Assembly: GCF_025716945.1 (NCBI RefSeq)
Contig: NZ_JAOVZT010000001.1
Span: forward strand, 638,578 to 702,577
DNA from: Geodermatophilus sp. YIM 151500
GTDB lineage: Bacteria; Actinomycetota; Actinomycetes; Mycobacteriales; Geodermatophilaceae
DNA: 64,000 nucleotides
Direction: 5' to 3'
Shown here: in pieces, positions 1 through 7,780 of the stretch
How positions within the stretch are numbered: position 1 is the stretch's first letter
Layout: each line of letters begins with the position of its first letter
The notes under the pieces: generated by a model
Database searches by the model: none
Seen by the model: only the letters and a program-made list of their open reading frames with translations
What the model was told of the DNA's origin: nothing
Made by a program: the position numbers and the translations under genes

Positions 1-141
1 CGGGAAGCCGGACTCGGCCAGCGCGTCCCACAGCCGCGCCGACCAGCCGGAGCCCTCCGCGGCGACGACGTCCTCGGGCGTGCACAGATCGCCGAACAGG
101 CCGGTCGCGACCTCGACCAGCATCGAGCGGTCGTCACTCAT
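1..141 (-). CDS. Acyl-CoA dehydrogenase, second subunit (N-terminal 47 codons; cut by window edge)
   Basis: Only the first 47 codons lie in the window (MSDDRSMLVEVATGLFGDLC...). The ATG overlaps the stop of the upstream acyl-CoA dehydrogenase in an ATGA arrangement, so the two are translationally coupled. The start resembles the N-terminus of the small dehydrogenase at 26764-27813 in spacing and in the LWDALAESG / LWRDLAEAG block, which is typical of the first helices of acyl-CoA dehydrogenases. It is therefore probably the partner subunit of a heteromeric (alpha2beta2-type) dehydrogenase. The function rests on a short stretch plus context. Confidence 0.75.
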   Translation of the reverse strand, partial: MSDDRSMLVEVATGLFGDLCTPEDVVAAEGSGWSARLWDALAESGFP

Positions 142-1289
142 CGACCCAGTCCCTTCGCCGCGACCCCGCGCAGGATCTCGTTGGTGCCGCCCCGCAGCGT
201 GTACGACGGCGCGGTCAGCACCGCCTCGGCGAGCAGCGCCTCGAACAGCGAGGCCGACCCGGCGTCCAGCTCGGTCTCGACAGCGGCCCGCAGCGCCTCG
301 ACCACCTCCTGCTCGAAGCGGGTGCCGATCTCCTTGACCAGCGCCGCCTCCACCGCGGGCGCCTCCCCGGCGTCCAGCGCGCGGGCCACCGACAGCGACA
401 TCTGCCGGATGGCCCGGTAGCGCGAGGCCAGCCGGCCGAGCACGACGGCCTCGTCGTCCGTGGCGTGCTTGCCGGCGTCGCGCCCCGGACCCTCGCGCAG
501 CCACTCGCGCAGCAGGGGGAACGTCGACAGCCAGCGGTCGGGACCGCTGCGCTCGTAGGCCAGCTCGCTGGTCACCTGCTGCCAGCCGCTGCCCAGCTCG
601 CCGAGGACCATCTCGTCGGGGACGAACACGTCCTCCAGCGCCACCTCGTTGAAGTGGTGCGACCCGTCGAGGTACGGGATCGGCGAGACGCGCACCCCGT
701 CGGCGTGCAGGTCGACGATCAGCTGCGACAGGCCGGCGTGCTTGCTGCCCTCCTCCGGCGGGGACGTGCGGCAGAGCACGGCGAACCAGTGGTTCCGGTG
801 CGCCTCGCTGGTCCACACCTTGGTGCCGGTGACCCGCCAGCCGCCCTCGACCCTCGTCGCCCGGGTGCGCACCGAGGCCAGGTCGGAGCCCGAGTCGGGC
901 TCGCTCATCCCGAGGCTGAAGTAGATCTCGCCGGCCGCGATGCCGGGCAGGAAGCGGCGGCGCTGCTCCTCGGTCCCGAACTGCAGCAGCGTCGGCCCGG
1001 TCTGCCGGTCGGCGACGAAGTGCGCGCCGATCGGCGCGCCGGCGGCCAGCAGCTCCTCGGCGACGACGAACCGGTCGACCGCGCTGCGGCCGTGCCCGCC
1101 GTACTCGGGCGGGATCGCCATGCCCACCCAGCCGCGGGCGGCCAGCTTCCTGGAGAACTCCGGGGCGTGCCGGCCGGCGAAGCCCAGCGCCGGCCGCGAA
1201 CCGGCCGGCAGCTCGGCGGCGAGGAACTCGCGCACCTCGGCGCGCAGCGCCTCCTCGGCGGCGGTCAGCGACGTGACGGCGAAGTGCAT
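138..1289 (-). CDS. Acyl-CoA dehydrogenase (first subunit), 383 aa
   Basis: An FAD-dependent enzyme oxidising an acyl-CoA to the trans-2-enoyl-CoA. The N-terminal helical domain contains WVGMAIPPEYGGHG; the middle domain has the family signature GMSEPDSGSDLASVRTRA; the C-terminal domain ends with the usual YTLRGGTNEILRG helix that contacts FAD across the dimer. Its length is normal for the family. A second dehydrogenase starts inside its stop codon, and enoyl-CoA hydratase and acyl-CoA synthetase genes lie upstream in the same operon. This supports one beta-oxidation round, perhaps on a steroid side chain or branched acid as in mycobacterial FadE pairs. The substrate cannot be read from the sequence. 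The paralogue at 27887-29056 shares most of these motifs. Confidence 0.93.
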   Translation of the reverse strand: MHFAVTSLTAAEEALRAEVREFLAAELPAGSRPALGFAGRHAPEFSRKLAARGWVGMAIPPEYGGHGRSAVDRFVVAEELLAAGAPIGAHFVADRQTGPTLLQFGTEEQRRRFLPGIAAGEIYFSLGMSEPDSGSDLASVRTRATRVEGGWRVTGTKVWTSEAHRNHWFAVLCRTSPPEEGSKHAGLSQLIVDLHADGVRVSPIPYLDGSHHFNEVALEDVFVPDEMVLGELGSGWQQVTSELAYERSGPDRWLSTFPLLREWLREGPGRDAGKHATDDEAVVLGRLASRYRAIRQMSLSVARALDAGEAPAVEAALVKEIGTRFEQEVVEALRAAVETELDAGSASLFEALLAEAVLTAPSYTLRGGTNEILRGVAAKGLGR

Positions 1290-1319
1290 GCGGGGCGCTC
1301 CCTGGGTCGACCGGGCCGG

Positions 1320-2057
1320 TCAGGCCGTCTCGCGGCGGCGCTGCGACCACATCTGCGTGGCCCGCTCGAAGTGCAGGGCCGCCTCCCAGCCGATCCCCGG
1401 CGGGCCGGCCTCGGTGCGGAACGACCGCGCCGCCTCCCGGGCCAGCTCGGGGTCCTTCGCCGCGCGGCCGGCCAGCTCCATCGCGAGGTCCTCGACCTCC
1501 TCGTCGGGCACCGCGCGCCAGGCCAGCCCGATCTCGGCGGCCCGCGTGCCGCTGATCTCCTCGCTGAACAGGCCCATCGCCGCGGTCGCCTCGCGGCCGG
1601 CGGTGCGGCTGGAGATGGTGAAGTAGCCGCCGCCGGGGTGCAGCCCGATGCGCAGGAAGCCGGCGAGGAGCCGGGCGGTCTCGCTGACGATGCGCAGGTC
1701 GGTGGCGAGCGCCAGGTTGATCCCGGCGCCCACCGCGGCGCCGCGGACGGCGGCGATGGTCGGCACCGCCAGCGTGCCCACCCGGCGGAAGGCGGAGTAG
1801 ACCGCGCCGAGCTCCTTATAGGTCGTGTCCTCGGCCTGGTCGGCGCCCGGCGTCCAGCGCCGCCGGTCGGCACCGGAGCAGAACGTGCCGCCGGCGCCGC
1901 GGACCACCGCCGCGCCGATCGCCGGGTCGGCGTCGACCTCCTCGCACAGCGCGGAGAGCTGCATGCCCATCTCCGGCGTCAGGCCGTTCTTGACGTCGTG
2001 GTTGTCGACGGTGAGCACGGCGATGCCGCCCTGCTTGTCCAGGTGGACCTGTCCCAC
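1320..2057 (-). CDS. Enoyl-CoA hydratase/isomerase family protein, 245 aa
   Basis: A crotonase-fold enzyme expected to hydrate the enoyl-CoA made by the neighbouring dehydrogenases. The crotonase pattern is visible: AVVRGAGGTFCSGAD early (oxyanion-hole loop) and AAVRGAAVGAGINLALATDLRI in the middle (second oxyanion-hole Gly). The usual catalytic Glu positions after this block are not obvious, since the region reads RLLAGFLRIGLHPGGG, so hydratase activity is not certain and isomerase or another crotonase reaction is possible. The GTG start is preceded by a GAGAGGGA ribosome-binding site. It lies 63 bp after the acyl-CoA synthetase and 30 bp before the dehydrogenase gene. Confidence 0.9.
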   Translation of the reverse strand: MGQVHLDKQGGIAVLTVDNHDVKNGLTPEMGMQLSALCEEVDADPAIGAAVVRGAGGTFCSGADRRRWTPGADQAEDTTYKELGAVYSAFRRVGTLAVPTIAAVRGAAVGAGINLALATDLRIVSETARLLAGFLRIGLHPGGGYFTISSRTAGREATAAMGLFSEEISGTRAAEIGLAWRAVPDEEVEDLAMELAGRAAKDPELAREAARSFRTEAGPPGIGWEAALHFERATQMWSQRRRETA

Positions 2058-2120
2058 GTCTGTCCCTCTCGGTCGGTCACGCCGGTGCGACCTGCTCGCC
2101 CGGCGGTGCTGCCGGTGGCG

Positions 2121-4268
2121 CTACTCCCCGAGCGGCGCCTTCGGTCCGGTGGTGGTGCGCACGAGCACGTCGACGGCGGCGGCACCGCGCCCCCGCCCGG
2201 CGACGATGAGCGGGTTGACCTCGAGCTCGGCGAGCCGGTCGCCGCCGGCGACCACGGCCCGGGAGAGCCGGACGACGGCGTCGACGGCGGCAGGCACGTC
2301 GGCGGGCTCGGCGCCGCGGAACCCGGCGAGCAGCGGCCAGGCCTTGAGGCCGCGCAGCATCTCCCACGCCTTCTCCGGCGGAACCGGGGCGAGGGCGGAG
2401 GCGATGTCGCGGTACAGCTCGGTGGTCACCCCGCCCAGGCCGACGGTGATGACCGGCGGGAATCCGTCGCGTCCGGCGGTCGCGCCGAGGATCAGCTCGG
2501 TGCCCGGGGGGATCAGCTCCTGCACCAGGACTCCGGCGACGTCGGGCACCCGGTGCCGCCGCGCGGCGGCCGTCAGCTCGGCGAAGACCTGCGCGGCCTC
2601 CTCCGTCCGGACGCCGACTCGGACCCCGCCCACGTCGCTCTTGTGCGCCAGGTCGCCGGCCTCGAGCTTGAGCACGCCCGGCCCGTCCAGGGAGGCGACC
2701 GCCTTCTCCGCCTCCTCGGCCGTGGTGACCAGCGTGGACGACGGCTGCGCGATGCCGATCGCGCGGAGCAGCGCCGGGCCGTCGACCGGCGACGTCGCGA
2801 CCAGCCGCCGCACCTCGTCGGCCGGCACGTCCGGCGCGGCCGGCAGCACCGGCGGCGTGCCGCGGTGCGGCGGCGGGGCCATCCGGGCGGCGCAGCGCGC
2901 GATGTCGCCGACCGAGCCGAAGACCGGGATGCCCGCCTCCTTGAACGCCGCGCGCCCCTCGACGGTGAGCTCCTGCCCGGCGATCCACCCGACCAGCAGC
3001 GGCACCGGCAGCGAGCGGGCGGTGGTGACCAGGTCCTCGGCCAGCCGGGCGCCGGCCTCACCGACGACCATGGTCACGAACACGGCGACCGCGTCGACCG
3101 AGGGGTCGTCGGCGACGATGCGGCACACGTCGCCGAAGGCGTGCGCGCCGCGGTTGAACAGCTGCGCGGTGACGTCGACCGGGTTGGCCAGCGCACCGAA
3201 CGGCGGGATGAGCGGGCGCAGTCGGTCCTGCGTCGCGGCCGAGAGCTCCGGCATCTCCAGGCCGAGCTCCTCGGTGAGGTCGGCGGCCAGGCTGCCCGCC
3301 CCGCCGGAGGTCGTGACGACGGCGATCCGCCGGCCCTCCGGCCGCCTCCCCTGCGCGAGGACGGCGGCCACCGACAGCAGCTCGTCGATGTCGTCGACCA
3401 GGACGACGCCGTGCTCCTGGCTGGTGAGCACGAAGGCCACGTCGTCGCCGAGCATCGACCCGGTGTGGCTGGCCACGGCCCGCCGCCCGGCCGACGACCG
3501 GCCCGACCGCAGGACGACCAGGTGCTTGCCGACGGCCCGCGCCTGCCGGGCCAGCGCGGCGTAGCCGGCGCCGTCGCCGGTGGCCTCGACGTACAGCATG
3601 AGCACCCGGACGGCCGGGTCCTCCAGGAGCTCGCGGCCGACCTCGACCAGGTCCAGGTCGGCCTGGTTGCCGGTGCTCGCCCAGGCGGCCAGCCCCAGGC
3701 CCATGTCGGTGGCCAGGTCGAGCACCGAGCCGCCGACGGCGCCGCTCTGCCCGACGTAGGCGACGCCGGAGTCGTGCGCGAGCGGGCGGTCGGCGGCGGC
3801 GGTGAAGGTCGCGACGACGCCGGTCGGCGCGTAGAGGAAGCCCTGGCAGTTGGGGCCGAGCACCCGGACGCCGGTCTCCTCCGCGACCGCGGCCAGCCGC
3901 TGCTGCAGCGCGACGCCCTCCGCGCCGACCTCGGCGAAGCCGGACGCGTAGACCACGGCGGTGCTGGCGCCGATCGCGGCGGTCTGCCGGATGGCGTCCT
4001 CGACCCGCTCGGCGGCGACCAGCACCAGCACCAGGTCGACCGGCCCCGGGACGTCGGCCAGCGTCGGGTAGCACCGCTGCCCGACCAGTTCGTCGTAGTT
4101 CGGGTTGACCGGGTAGATGCCGCCCGCGTAGCCGTGGTCGACCAGGTAGCGCAGCGGCCGGGACATCAGGTTCTCGCTGCGGCCGGAGATGCCCAGCAGC
4201 GCGATGCCGCGCGGGCGGAGCAGCGCCTGCAGGCCCCGGGGATGGGCGGCGGGCGGCTGCTCGGGCAT
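2121..4268 (-). CDS. NDP-forming acyl-CoA synthetase (CoA-binding + ATP-grasp), 715 aa
   Basis: Probably activates a carboxylic acid to its CoA thioester with ATP or ADP turnover. The order is that of single-chain ADP-forming acetyl-CoA synthetases: an N-terminal CoA-binding Rossmann domain (GIALLGISGRSENLMSRPL), a succinyl-CoA-ligase-like flavodoxin region with GPNCQGFLY, VAYVGQSGAVGGSVLD and ASHTGSMLGDD, then a C-terminal ATP-grasp domain (GVLKLEAGDLAHKSDVGGV; ELEVNPLIV). About 700 residues is usual. The ATG at 4268 was chosen because it begins right before the conserved domain; longer versions run across the operator region. It is the first gene of the acyl-CoA oxidation operon and is divergent from the TetR gene at 4399. 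Confidence 0.92.
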   Translation of the reverse strand: MPEQPPAAHPRGLQALLRPRGIALLGISGRSENLMSRPLRYLVDHGYAGGIYPVNPNYDELVGQRCYPTLADVPGPVDLVLVLVAAERVEDAIRQTAAIGASTAVVYASGFAEVGAEGVALQQRLAAVAEETGVRVLGPNCQGFLYAPTGVVATFTAAADRPLAHDSGVAYVGQSGAVGGSVLDLATDMGLGLAAWASTGNQADLDLVEVGRELLEDPAVRVLMLYVEATGDGAGYAALARQARAVGKHLVVLRSGRSSAGRRAVASHTGSMLGDDVAFVLTSQEHGVVLVDDIDELLSVAAVLAQGRRPEGRRIAVVTTSGGAGSLAADLTEELGLEMPELSAATQDRLRPLIPPFGALANPVDVTAQLFNRGAHAFGDVCRIVADDPSVDAVAVFVTMVVGEAGARLAEDLVTTARSLPVPLLVGWIAGQELTVEGRAAFKEAGIPVFGSVGDIARCAARMAPPPHRGTPPVLPAAPDVPADEVRRLVATSPVDGPALLRAIGIAQPSSTLVTTAEEAEKAVASLDGPGVLKLEAGDLAHKSDVGGVRVGVRTEEAAQVFAELTAAARRHRVPDVAGVLVQELIPPGTELILGATAGRDGFPPVITVGLGGVTTELYRDIASALAPVPPEKAWEMLRGLKAWPLLAGFRGAEPADVPAAVDAVVRLSRAVVAGGDRLAELEVNPLIVAGRGRGAAAVDVLVRTTTGPKAPLGE

Positions 4269-4332
4269 GGGGAGGCGCACCTTCCACGGAGGGACCACGA
4301 GGGGATGACGGGGGGCTCGCCCGCCAGCTAAG

Positions 4333-4348
4333 TTGACGTCGACGTCAA
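4333..4348. promoter_or_regulatory. Perfect 16-bp palindrome, candidate TetR operator
   Basis: TTGACGTCGACGTCAA equals its own reverse complement. A further half-site (TGTCAA) follows at 4349-4354. It sits in the 130-bp gap between the acyl-CoA synthetase start (4268, minus) and the TetR start (4399, plus), where a TetR repressor would control both genes. The size and symmetry suit a TetR dimer. Binding is inferred. Confidence 0.65.
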
Positions 4349-4398
4349 TGTCAACGGCGACCGGACGGTGCCGCTCTCGCGACCCCAGGGGGACGACC

Positions 4399-5139
4399 GT
4401 GCCACCCACCAGCCCGGGTGCCACCGCAGCCGGCGGCCCGACCCGGCCGCCCGCCGGCGCCGGCGTGGCGGCGCCGCCGACGACCCTGCCGACCACCGAG
4501 CGCGGGCGGCGGCAGCGCGAGCGGCTGCTGGCCGCGGCCCGGGTGGTGTTCGAGCGCGACGGCTTCCTCGACGCGCGGGTCACCGACATCTCGGCCGAGG
4601 CCGGCGTCGCGCACGGAAGCTTCTACACGTACTTCGGCTCGAAGACCGCCGTGTTCCGGGCCCTGCTGGCGGCCACCATGGACGAGCTGTACGACACCCT
4701 GCGGGTCGGGACCGCGGACTCCGGCGCTCCCACCGCGGATGCGCCCGCGCCGGCCGGCACCCGCTCGGCGGAGGAGGCCGTCCGGCGGGTCGAGCGGGCC
4801 AACCGCCGCTTCGTGGCGATGTACCGCGAGAACACCGCGCTGATGGCGCTGTTCGAGCAGGTGACCACGTTCGACCCGGAGGTGCGTGCGCTGCGCCAGG
4901 CCGCCCGCGAACGGATGGTCGGCCGGGTCCGGCACAGCATCGAGCAATTGCAGACCGACGGCCTGGTCGCCGCCGACCTCGACGCCGAGTACAGCGCGCA
5001 CGCCCTCGTCGCCATGGTCAGCGGGCTGGTGCACTACTGGCTGGTGCTCGACGGCGACTTCGAGGAGGAGCGGCTCGTCGCCACGCTCACCCGCCTCTGG
5101 ACGACGTCCCTCGGCCTCGCCCCCACCCCGACCGTCTGA
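4399..5139 (+). CDS. TetR/AcrR family transcriptional regulator, 246 aa
   Basis: A DNA-binding repressor probably controlling the divergent acyl-CoA oxidation operon. The helix-turn-helix is clear: RERLLAAARVVFERDGF, then RVTDISAEAGVAHGSFYTYFGSKTAVFRALL (written here in pieces: RVTDISAEAGVAHG and SFYTYFGSK). The remaining ~160 residues are the ligand/dimer domain. The GTG at 4399 was chosen: it follows AGGGGGAC, and the upstream TTG at 4333 would place the start inside the palindrome. About 40 low-complexity Pro/Ala residues precede the HTH. The ligand may be an acyl-CoA, by analogy with FadR-type TetR proteins; this is inference. Confidence 0.9.
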   Translation: MPPTSPGATAAGGPTRPPAGAGVAAPPTTLPTTERGRRQRERLLAAARVVFERDGFLDARVTDISAEAGVAHGSFYTYFGSKTAVFRALLAATMDELYDTLRVGTADSGAPTADAPAPAGTRSAEEAVRRVERANRRFVAMYRENTALMALFEQVTTFDPEVRALRQAARERMVGRVRHSIEQLQTDGLVAADLDAEYSAHALVAMVSGLVHYWLVLDGDFEEERLVATLTRLWTTSLGLAPTPTV

Positions 5140-5174
5140 CGTCCCGCTCCCCGGTCGGTGCCCACCCGCGCTGC

Positions 5175-5222
5175 TCGTGCTCTGGGTGCGCGGCGCACCC
5201 AGCGGACGCACCCAGAGCACGA
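5175..5222. terminator. Hairpin terminator between convergent genes
   Basis: Two perfectly complementary 16-base arms (5175-5190 and 5207-5222, core GTGCTCTGGGTGCG) flank a 16-base loop. It lies between the end of the TetR gene (5139, plus) and the end of the FAH hydrolase gene (5254, minus) and could stop transcription from both sides. There is no T-tract, as is common in high-GC actinobacteria. Confidence 0.75.
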
Positions 5223-5253
5223 CCTGCGCCGGACCAGCCTCGGCCGGGCGGCA

Positions 5254-6030
5254 TCAGCCCCCGGCGATCCGCGTCGTGAGGGTGCCGATGCCGTCGATGG
5301 TCACGCTGACCTCGTCCCCGCGCTGCAGCGAGCCGACGCCCGCGGGCGTGCCGGTCAGCACGACGTCGCCGGGCAGCAGGGTCATCGCCTGGCTGATCCA
5401 CGACACGCACGCGCCGACGTCCCGCAGCATGTCGGCGGTCGTGCCGTCCTGGCGCACCTCGCCGTTCACCGTCGACCGCAGCGGCAGCGCGGACGGGTCC
5501 AGCTCGGTCTCCACCCACGGCCCCAGCGGGCAGGCGCCGTCAAAGCCCTTGCCGCGGGTCCACTGGCCCTCGGACTTCTGGATGTCGCGCATCGTCAGGT
5601 CGTTGGCCACCGTGTAGCCGAACACGTACCCGTCGACGTCCTCGGGCGCGACCGCGCTGCAGGTCCGGCCGATCACGACCGCCAGCTCGCCCTCGAAGTG
5701 CAGGTCCTTCGTGAGCCGCGGGTAGGTCACCTGCGCGTCCGGACCGACCACCGACGTCGACGGCTTGAGGAACACGATGGGGATCTCCGGCACCTCGTTG
5801 CCGAGCTCCTTGGCGTGCTCGGCGTAGTTGCGGCCGAAGGCCACGACCTTGCTCGGCTCCACCGGCGCCAGCAGGCTCACCTCGGTGAGCGGGGTGCGCT
5901 CCTCCGTCGTCCGGACGCCGTCGTACGGGGCACCCTGGAGGCGGACGACGGCCGCCGCGTCGCCGTCCCCCTCCACGACGCCGTAGGACGCCGGACCGCC
6001 GCCGGCGGGGCTGTAACGGGCGATGCGCAT
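5254..6030 (-). CDS. Fumarylacetoacetate hydrolase (FAH) family protein, 258 aa
   Basis: A metal-dependent C-C bond hydrolase, decarboxylase or isomerase acting on diketo- or acylpyruvate-type acids. FAH-fold landmarks are VAFGRNYAEHAKELGNE, the substrate loop PIVFLKPSTSVVGP, the metal-ligand block HFEGELAVVIGR, and GDVVLTGTPAGVG near the C-terminus. The length matches the small single-domain FAH class. It is the last gene of a four-gene minus-strand cassette and follows the SDR by 2 bp. A second FAH gene lies at 6847-7710. The substrate is unknown. Confidence 0.92.
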   Translation of the reverse strand: MRIARYSPAGGGPASYGVVEGDGDAAAVVRLQGAPYDGVRTTEERTPLTEVSLLAPVEPSKVVAFGRNYAEHAKELGNEVPEIPIVFLKPSTSVVGPDAQVTYPRLTKDLHFEGELAVVIGRTCSAVAPEDVDGYVFGYTVANDLTMRDIQKSEGQWTRGKGFDGACPLGPWVETELDPSALPLRSTVNGEVRQDGTTADMLRDVGACVSWISQAMTLLPGDVVLTGTPAGVGSLQRGDEVSVTIDGIGTLTTRIAGG

Positions 6031-6032
6031 CG

Positions 6033-6821
6033 TCAGATCGCCTTCACCATGCCGCCGTCGACCAGGAAGTTCTGCCCGGTCAGGTAGGTGTTCGCGCCCG
6101 AGACGAGGAACGCGGCCACCTTGGCGAACTCCTCCGCGGTGCCGTAGCGGCCCAGCGGGATGGCCTTCTCCGTCTGCGCGCGGACCTCCTCGACCGAGAT
6201 GCCGGCGGTCGTGGCGCGGTTCGCGTCGAGCGAGGCCACCCGGTCGGTGGCGATGCGGCCCGGGCCCACCGTGTTGACCAGCACGCCGTGCGGGGCGAAC
6301 TCCAGCGCGACCGACTTGGCCAGGCCGAGGATCGCCACCCGGTAGGTGTTCGACAGCAGCAGGTTCTCGATGGGCTGCTTGATCGACGACGACGCGATGG
6401 TGACGATCCGGCCCCAGCCCTGCTCGCGCATGTGCCCGAGGACCCCGCGGAACAGCCGCACGGTGGACAGCAGGTTGAGCTCGAAGGCCTCCTGCCAGGC
6501 GGCGTCGTCGAGCGCGTCGAAGCCGCCGGGCCGCGGGCCGCCGGCGTTGTTCACCAGCACGTCGACCCCGCCGAGCCGCGCGCGGGTCTCGGCGAGCAGC
6601 CGGTCGAGGTCGTCGCCGCTCGACACGTCGGCCGGGCAGTGCTCGACCTGCGCGCCGGTCTCCTCGGCGATCTCGGCGGCGGTCTTCTCCAGCTGCTCGG
6701 CGCTGCGCGCGGAGATCATCACCCGCGCGCCCTCGGCGGCCAGCTGCCGGGCGGTCGCGCGACCCAGCCCCTTGCTGGCGGCGGTGACGAGGGCGACCTT
6801 GCCGGTCAGTTCGAGGTCCAC
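6033..6821 (-). CDS. Short-chain dehydrogenase/reductase with non-canonical active site, 262 aa
   Basis: A Rossmann-fold NAD(P) oxidoreductase. The cofactor motif TAASKGLGRATARQLAAEG is present, as is NNAGG. In the catalytic region, aligning on the following GLAKSVALE block puts Ser and Arg (SNTYR) where the family normally has Tyr and Lys (YxxxK). Divergent SDRs with this SN..R form are annotated as FabG-like reductases, and the chemistry of this variant is not obvious. The GTG start was chosen by the MDLELTGKVALVT N-terminus. It sits between two FAH hydrolases, so it may make or use a diketo or keto-deoxy acid. Confidence 0.9.
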   Translation of the reverse strand: MDLELTGKVALVTAASKGLGRATARQLAAEGARVMISARSAEQLEKTAAEIAEETGAQVEHCPADVSSGDDLDRLLAETRARLGGVDVLVNNAGGPRPGGFDALDDAAWQEAFELNLLSTVRLFRGVLGHMREQGWGRIVTIASSSIKQPIENLLLSNTYRVAILGLAKSVALEFAPHGVLVNTVGPGRIATDRVASLDANRATTAGISVEEVRAQTEKAIPLGRYGTAEEFAKVAAFLVSGANTYLTGQNFLVDGGMVKAI

Positions 6822-6846
6822 GTGCGTCCTCCGGGTAGTCGGTGAA

Positions 6847-7710
6847 TCAGGCGACGGGGTTGGACAGGTCGCGGAAGCCGGTGATGGTCACGCCGGCGGT
6901 GTCACCGGGGCGGATGTGCACGGCGCCGGGCGTCCCGGTCGAGATGATGTCGCCGGGCAGCAGCGTCATCACCTTCGAGTGGAAGCTGACCAGCCACCAC
7001 GGCCGGAAGGTCATGTTCGAGACGACGTTGCGCCGGTGCTCGCGCCCGTTGTGGATCGTCGCCACCTCGAGGGCGTCGACGTCGGCCACCTCGTCGGTGG
7101 TGACCAGCTCCGGGCCGAAGCTGAAGAAGGTGTCGAAGCTCTTCGACCGGGTGAGGTAGCGCGGGTTCTTCTCGAGGATGTCCTCGGCGGTCATGTCGAC
7201 GATCGTGGTGAACCCGGCGACGACCGAGGGCGCGTCGGCCTCCTCGACGTCCTTGCACTCCCGGCCGATGACCACGCCCAGCTCGCCCTCGGCCGTCGTC
7301 CGCTGCGACTGCGGCGGGATCCGGATCTCGTCACCCGGTCCGATGATCGACGTGTCGGGCTTCAGGAAGCTGGCCGGCTCGGTCGAGGGCGCCTTCTCCG
7401 ACAGGTCGGCGGCGTGCTCGACGTAGTTCAGCCCGATGCCCCAGATCTTGCGCGGCCGCCGGTAGAGCGGCGCGTAGCGCAGTTCGTCCTGCGGCAGCAC
7501 CAGCCCGTCGAGCCGGCCGGCGTCCGCGTCCGACAGGCCGCCGACCCAGTCGCGCAGCTCCGCCAGCCGGCCGGCCTCCAGCAGCTCCAGCACGGTCGCC
7601 GGCCAGGACGTGCCGAACGCGTCGTTGACCGCGGGCAGCGGCGCCGCGCCCGCGGGGCGGACGACCGCGCCGGGCTCGGCGCCGTCGAGGCGGAGGGTGG
7701 TCAGTCGCAC
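6847..7710 (-). CDS. FAH family hydrolase with N-terminal extension, 287 aa
   Basis: The second FAH-fold enzyme of the cassette. The core carries WGIGLNYVEHAADLSEK, SFLKPDTSIIGPGDEI, the metal block TTAEGELGVVIGRE and GDIISTGTPGAVH. The first ~90 residues form an extra domain (DUF2437-like position) seen in many larger FAH proteins. The GTG start at 7710 follows GGGAGGC. It is well diverged from the copy at 5254-6030, so the two probably act on different intermediates. A short hairpin at 7749-7765 separates it from the aldolase gene upstream. Confidence 0.92.
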   Translation of the reverse strand: MRLTTLRLDGAEPGAVVRPAGAAPLPAVNDAFGTSWPATVLELLEAGRLAELRDWVGGLSDADAGRLDGLVLPQDELRYAPLYRRPRKIWGIGLNYVEHAADLSEKAPSTEPASFLKPDTSIIGPGDEIRIPPQSQRTTAEGELGVVIGRECKDVEEADAPSVVAGFTTIVDMTAEDILEKNPRYLTRSKSFDTFFSFGPELVTTDEVADVDALEVATIHNGREHRRNVVSNMTFRPWWLVSFHSKVMTLLPGDIISTGTPGAVHIRPGDTAGVTITGFRDLSNPVA

Positions 7711-7748
7711 GGAGGAGTGCCTCCCGTCAGGGGGGGTGGGTTCGGGTT

Positions 7749-7765
7749 CCCGGCGTGGCGCCGGG
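7749..7765 (-). terminator. Short GC hairpin between aldolase and FAH genes
   Basis: A 7-bp stem CCCGGCG/CGCCGGG with a 3-base loop lies in the 70-bp gap downstream of the aldolase gene. It is weak compared with the other hairpins in this window, so it may only tune or process the transcript. Confidence 0.35.
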
Positions 7766-7780
7766 TCGTCGGGCCGCCGG

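Noticed and set aside
465..4331. 1288-codon plus-strand open frame over the acyl-CoA genes
   Set aside because: It is Arg/Gly/Pro/Ala-rich, has no family motif and is antisense to three well-recognised genes; it comes from the GC-rich third codon positions.
4333..4398. TTG start at 4333 for the TetR protein
   Set aside because: It would put the start inside the palindromic operator and add a low-complexity leader; the GTG at 4399 has a ribosome-binding site.
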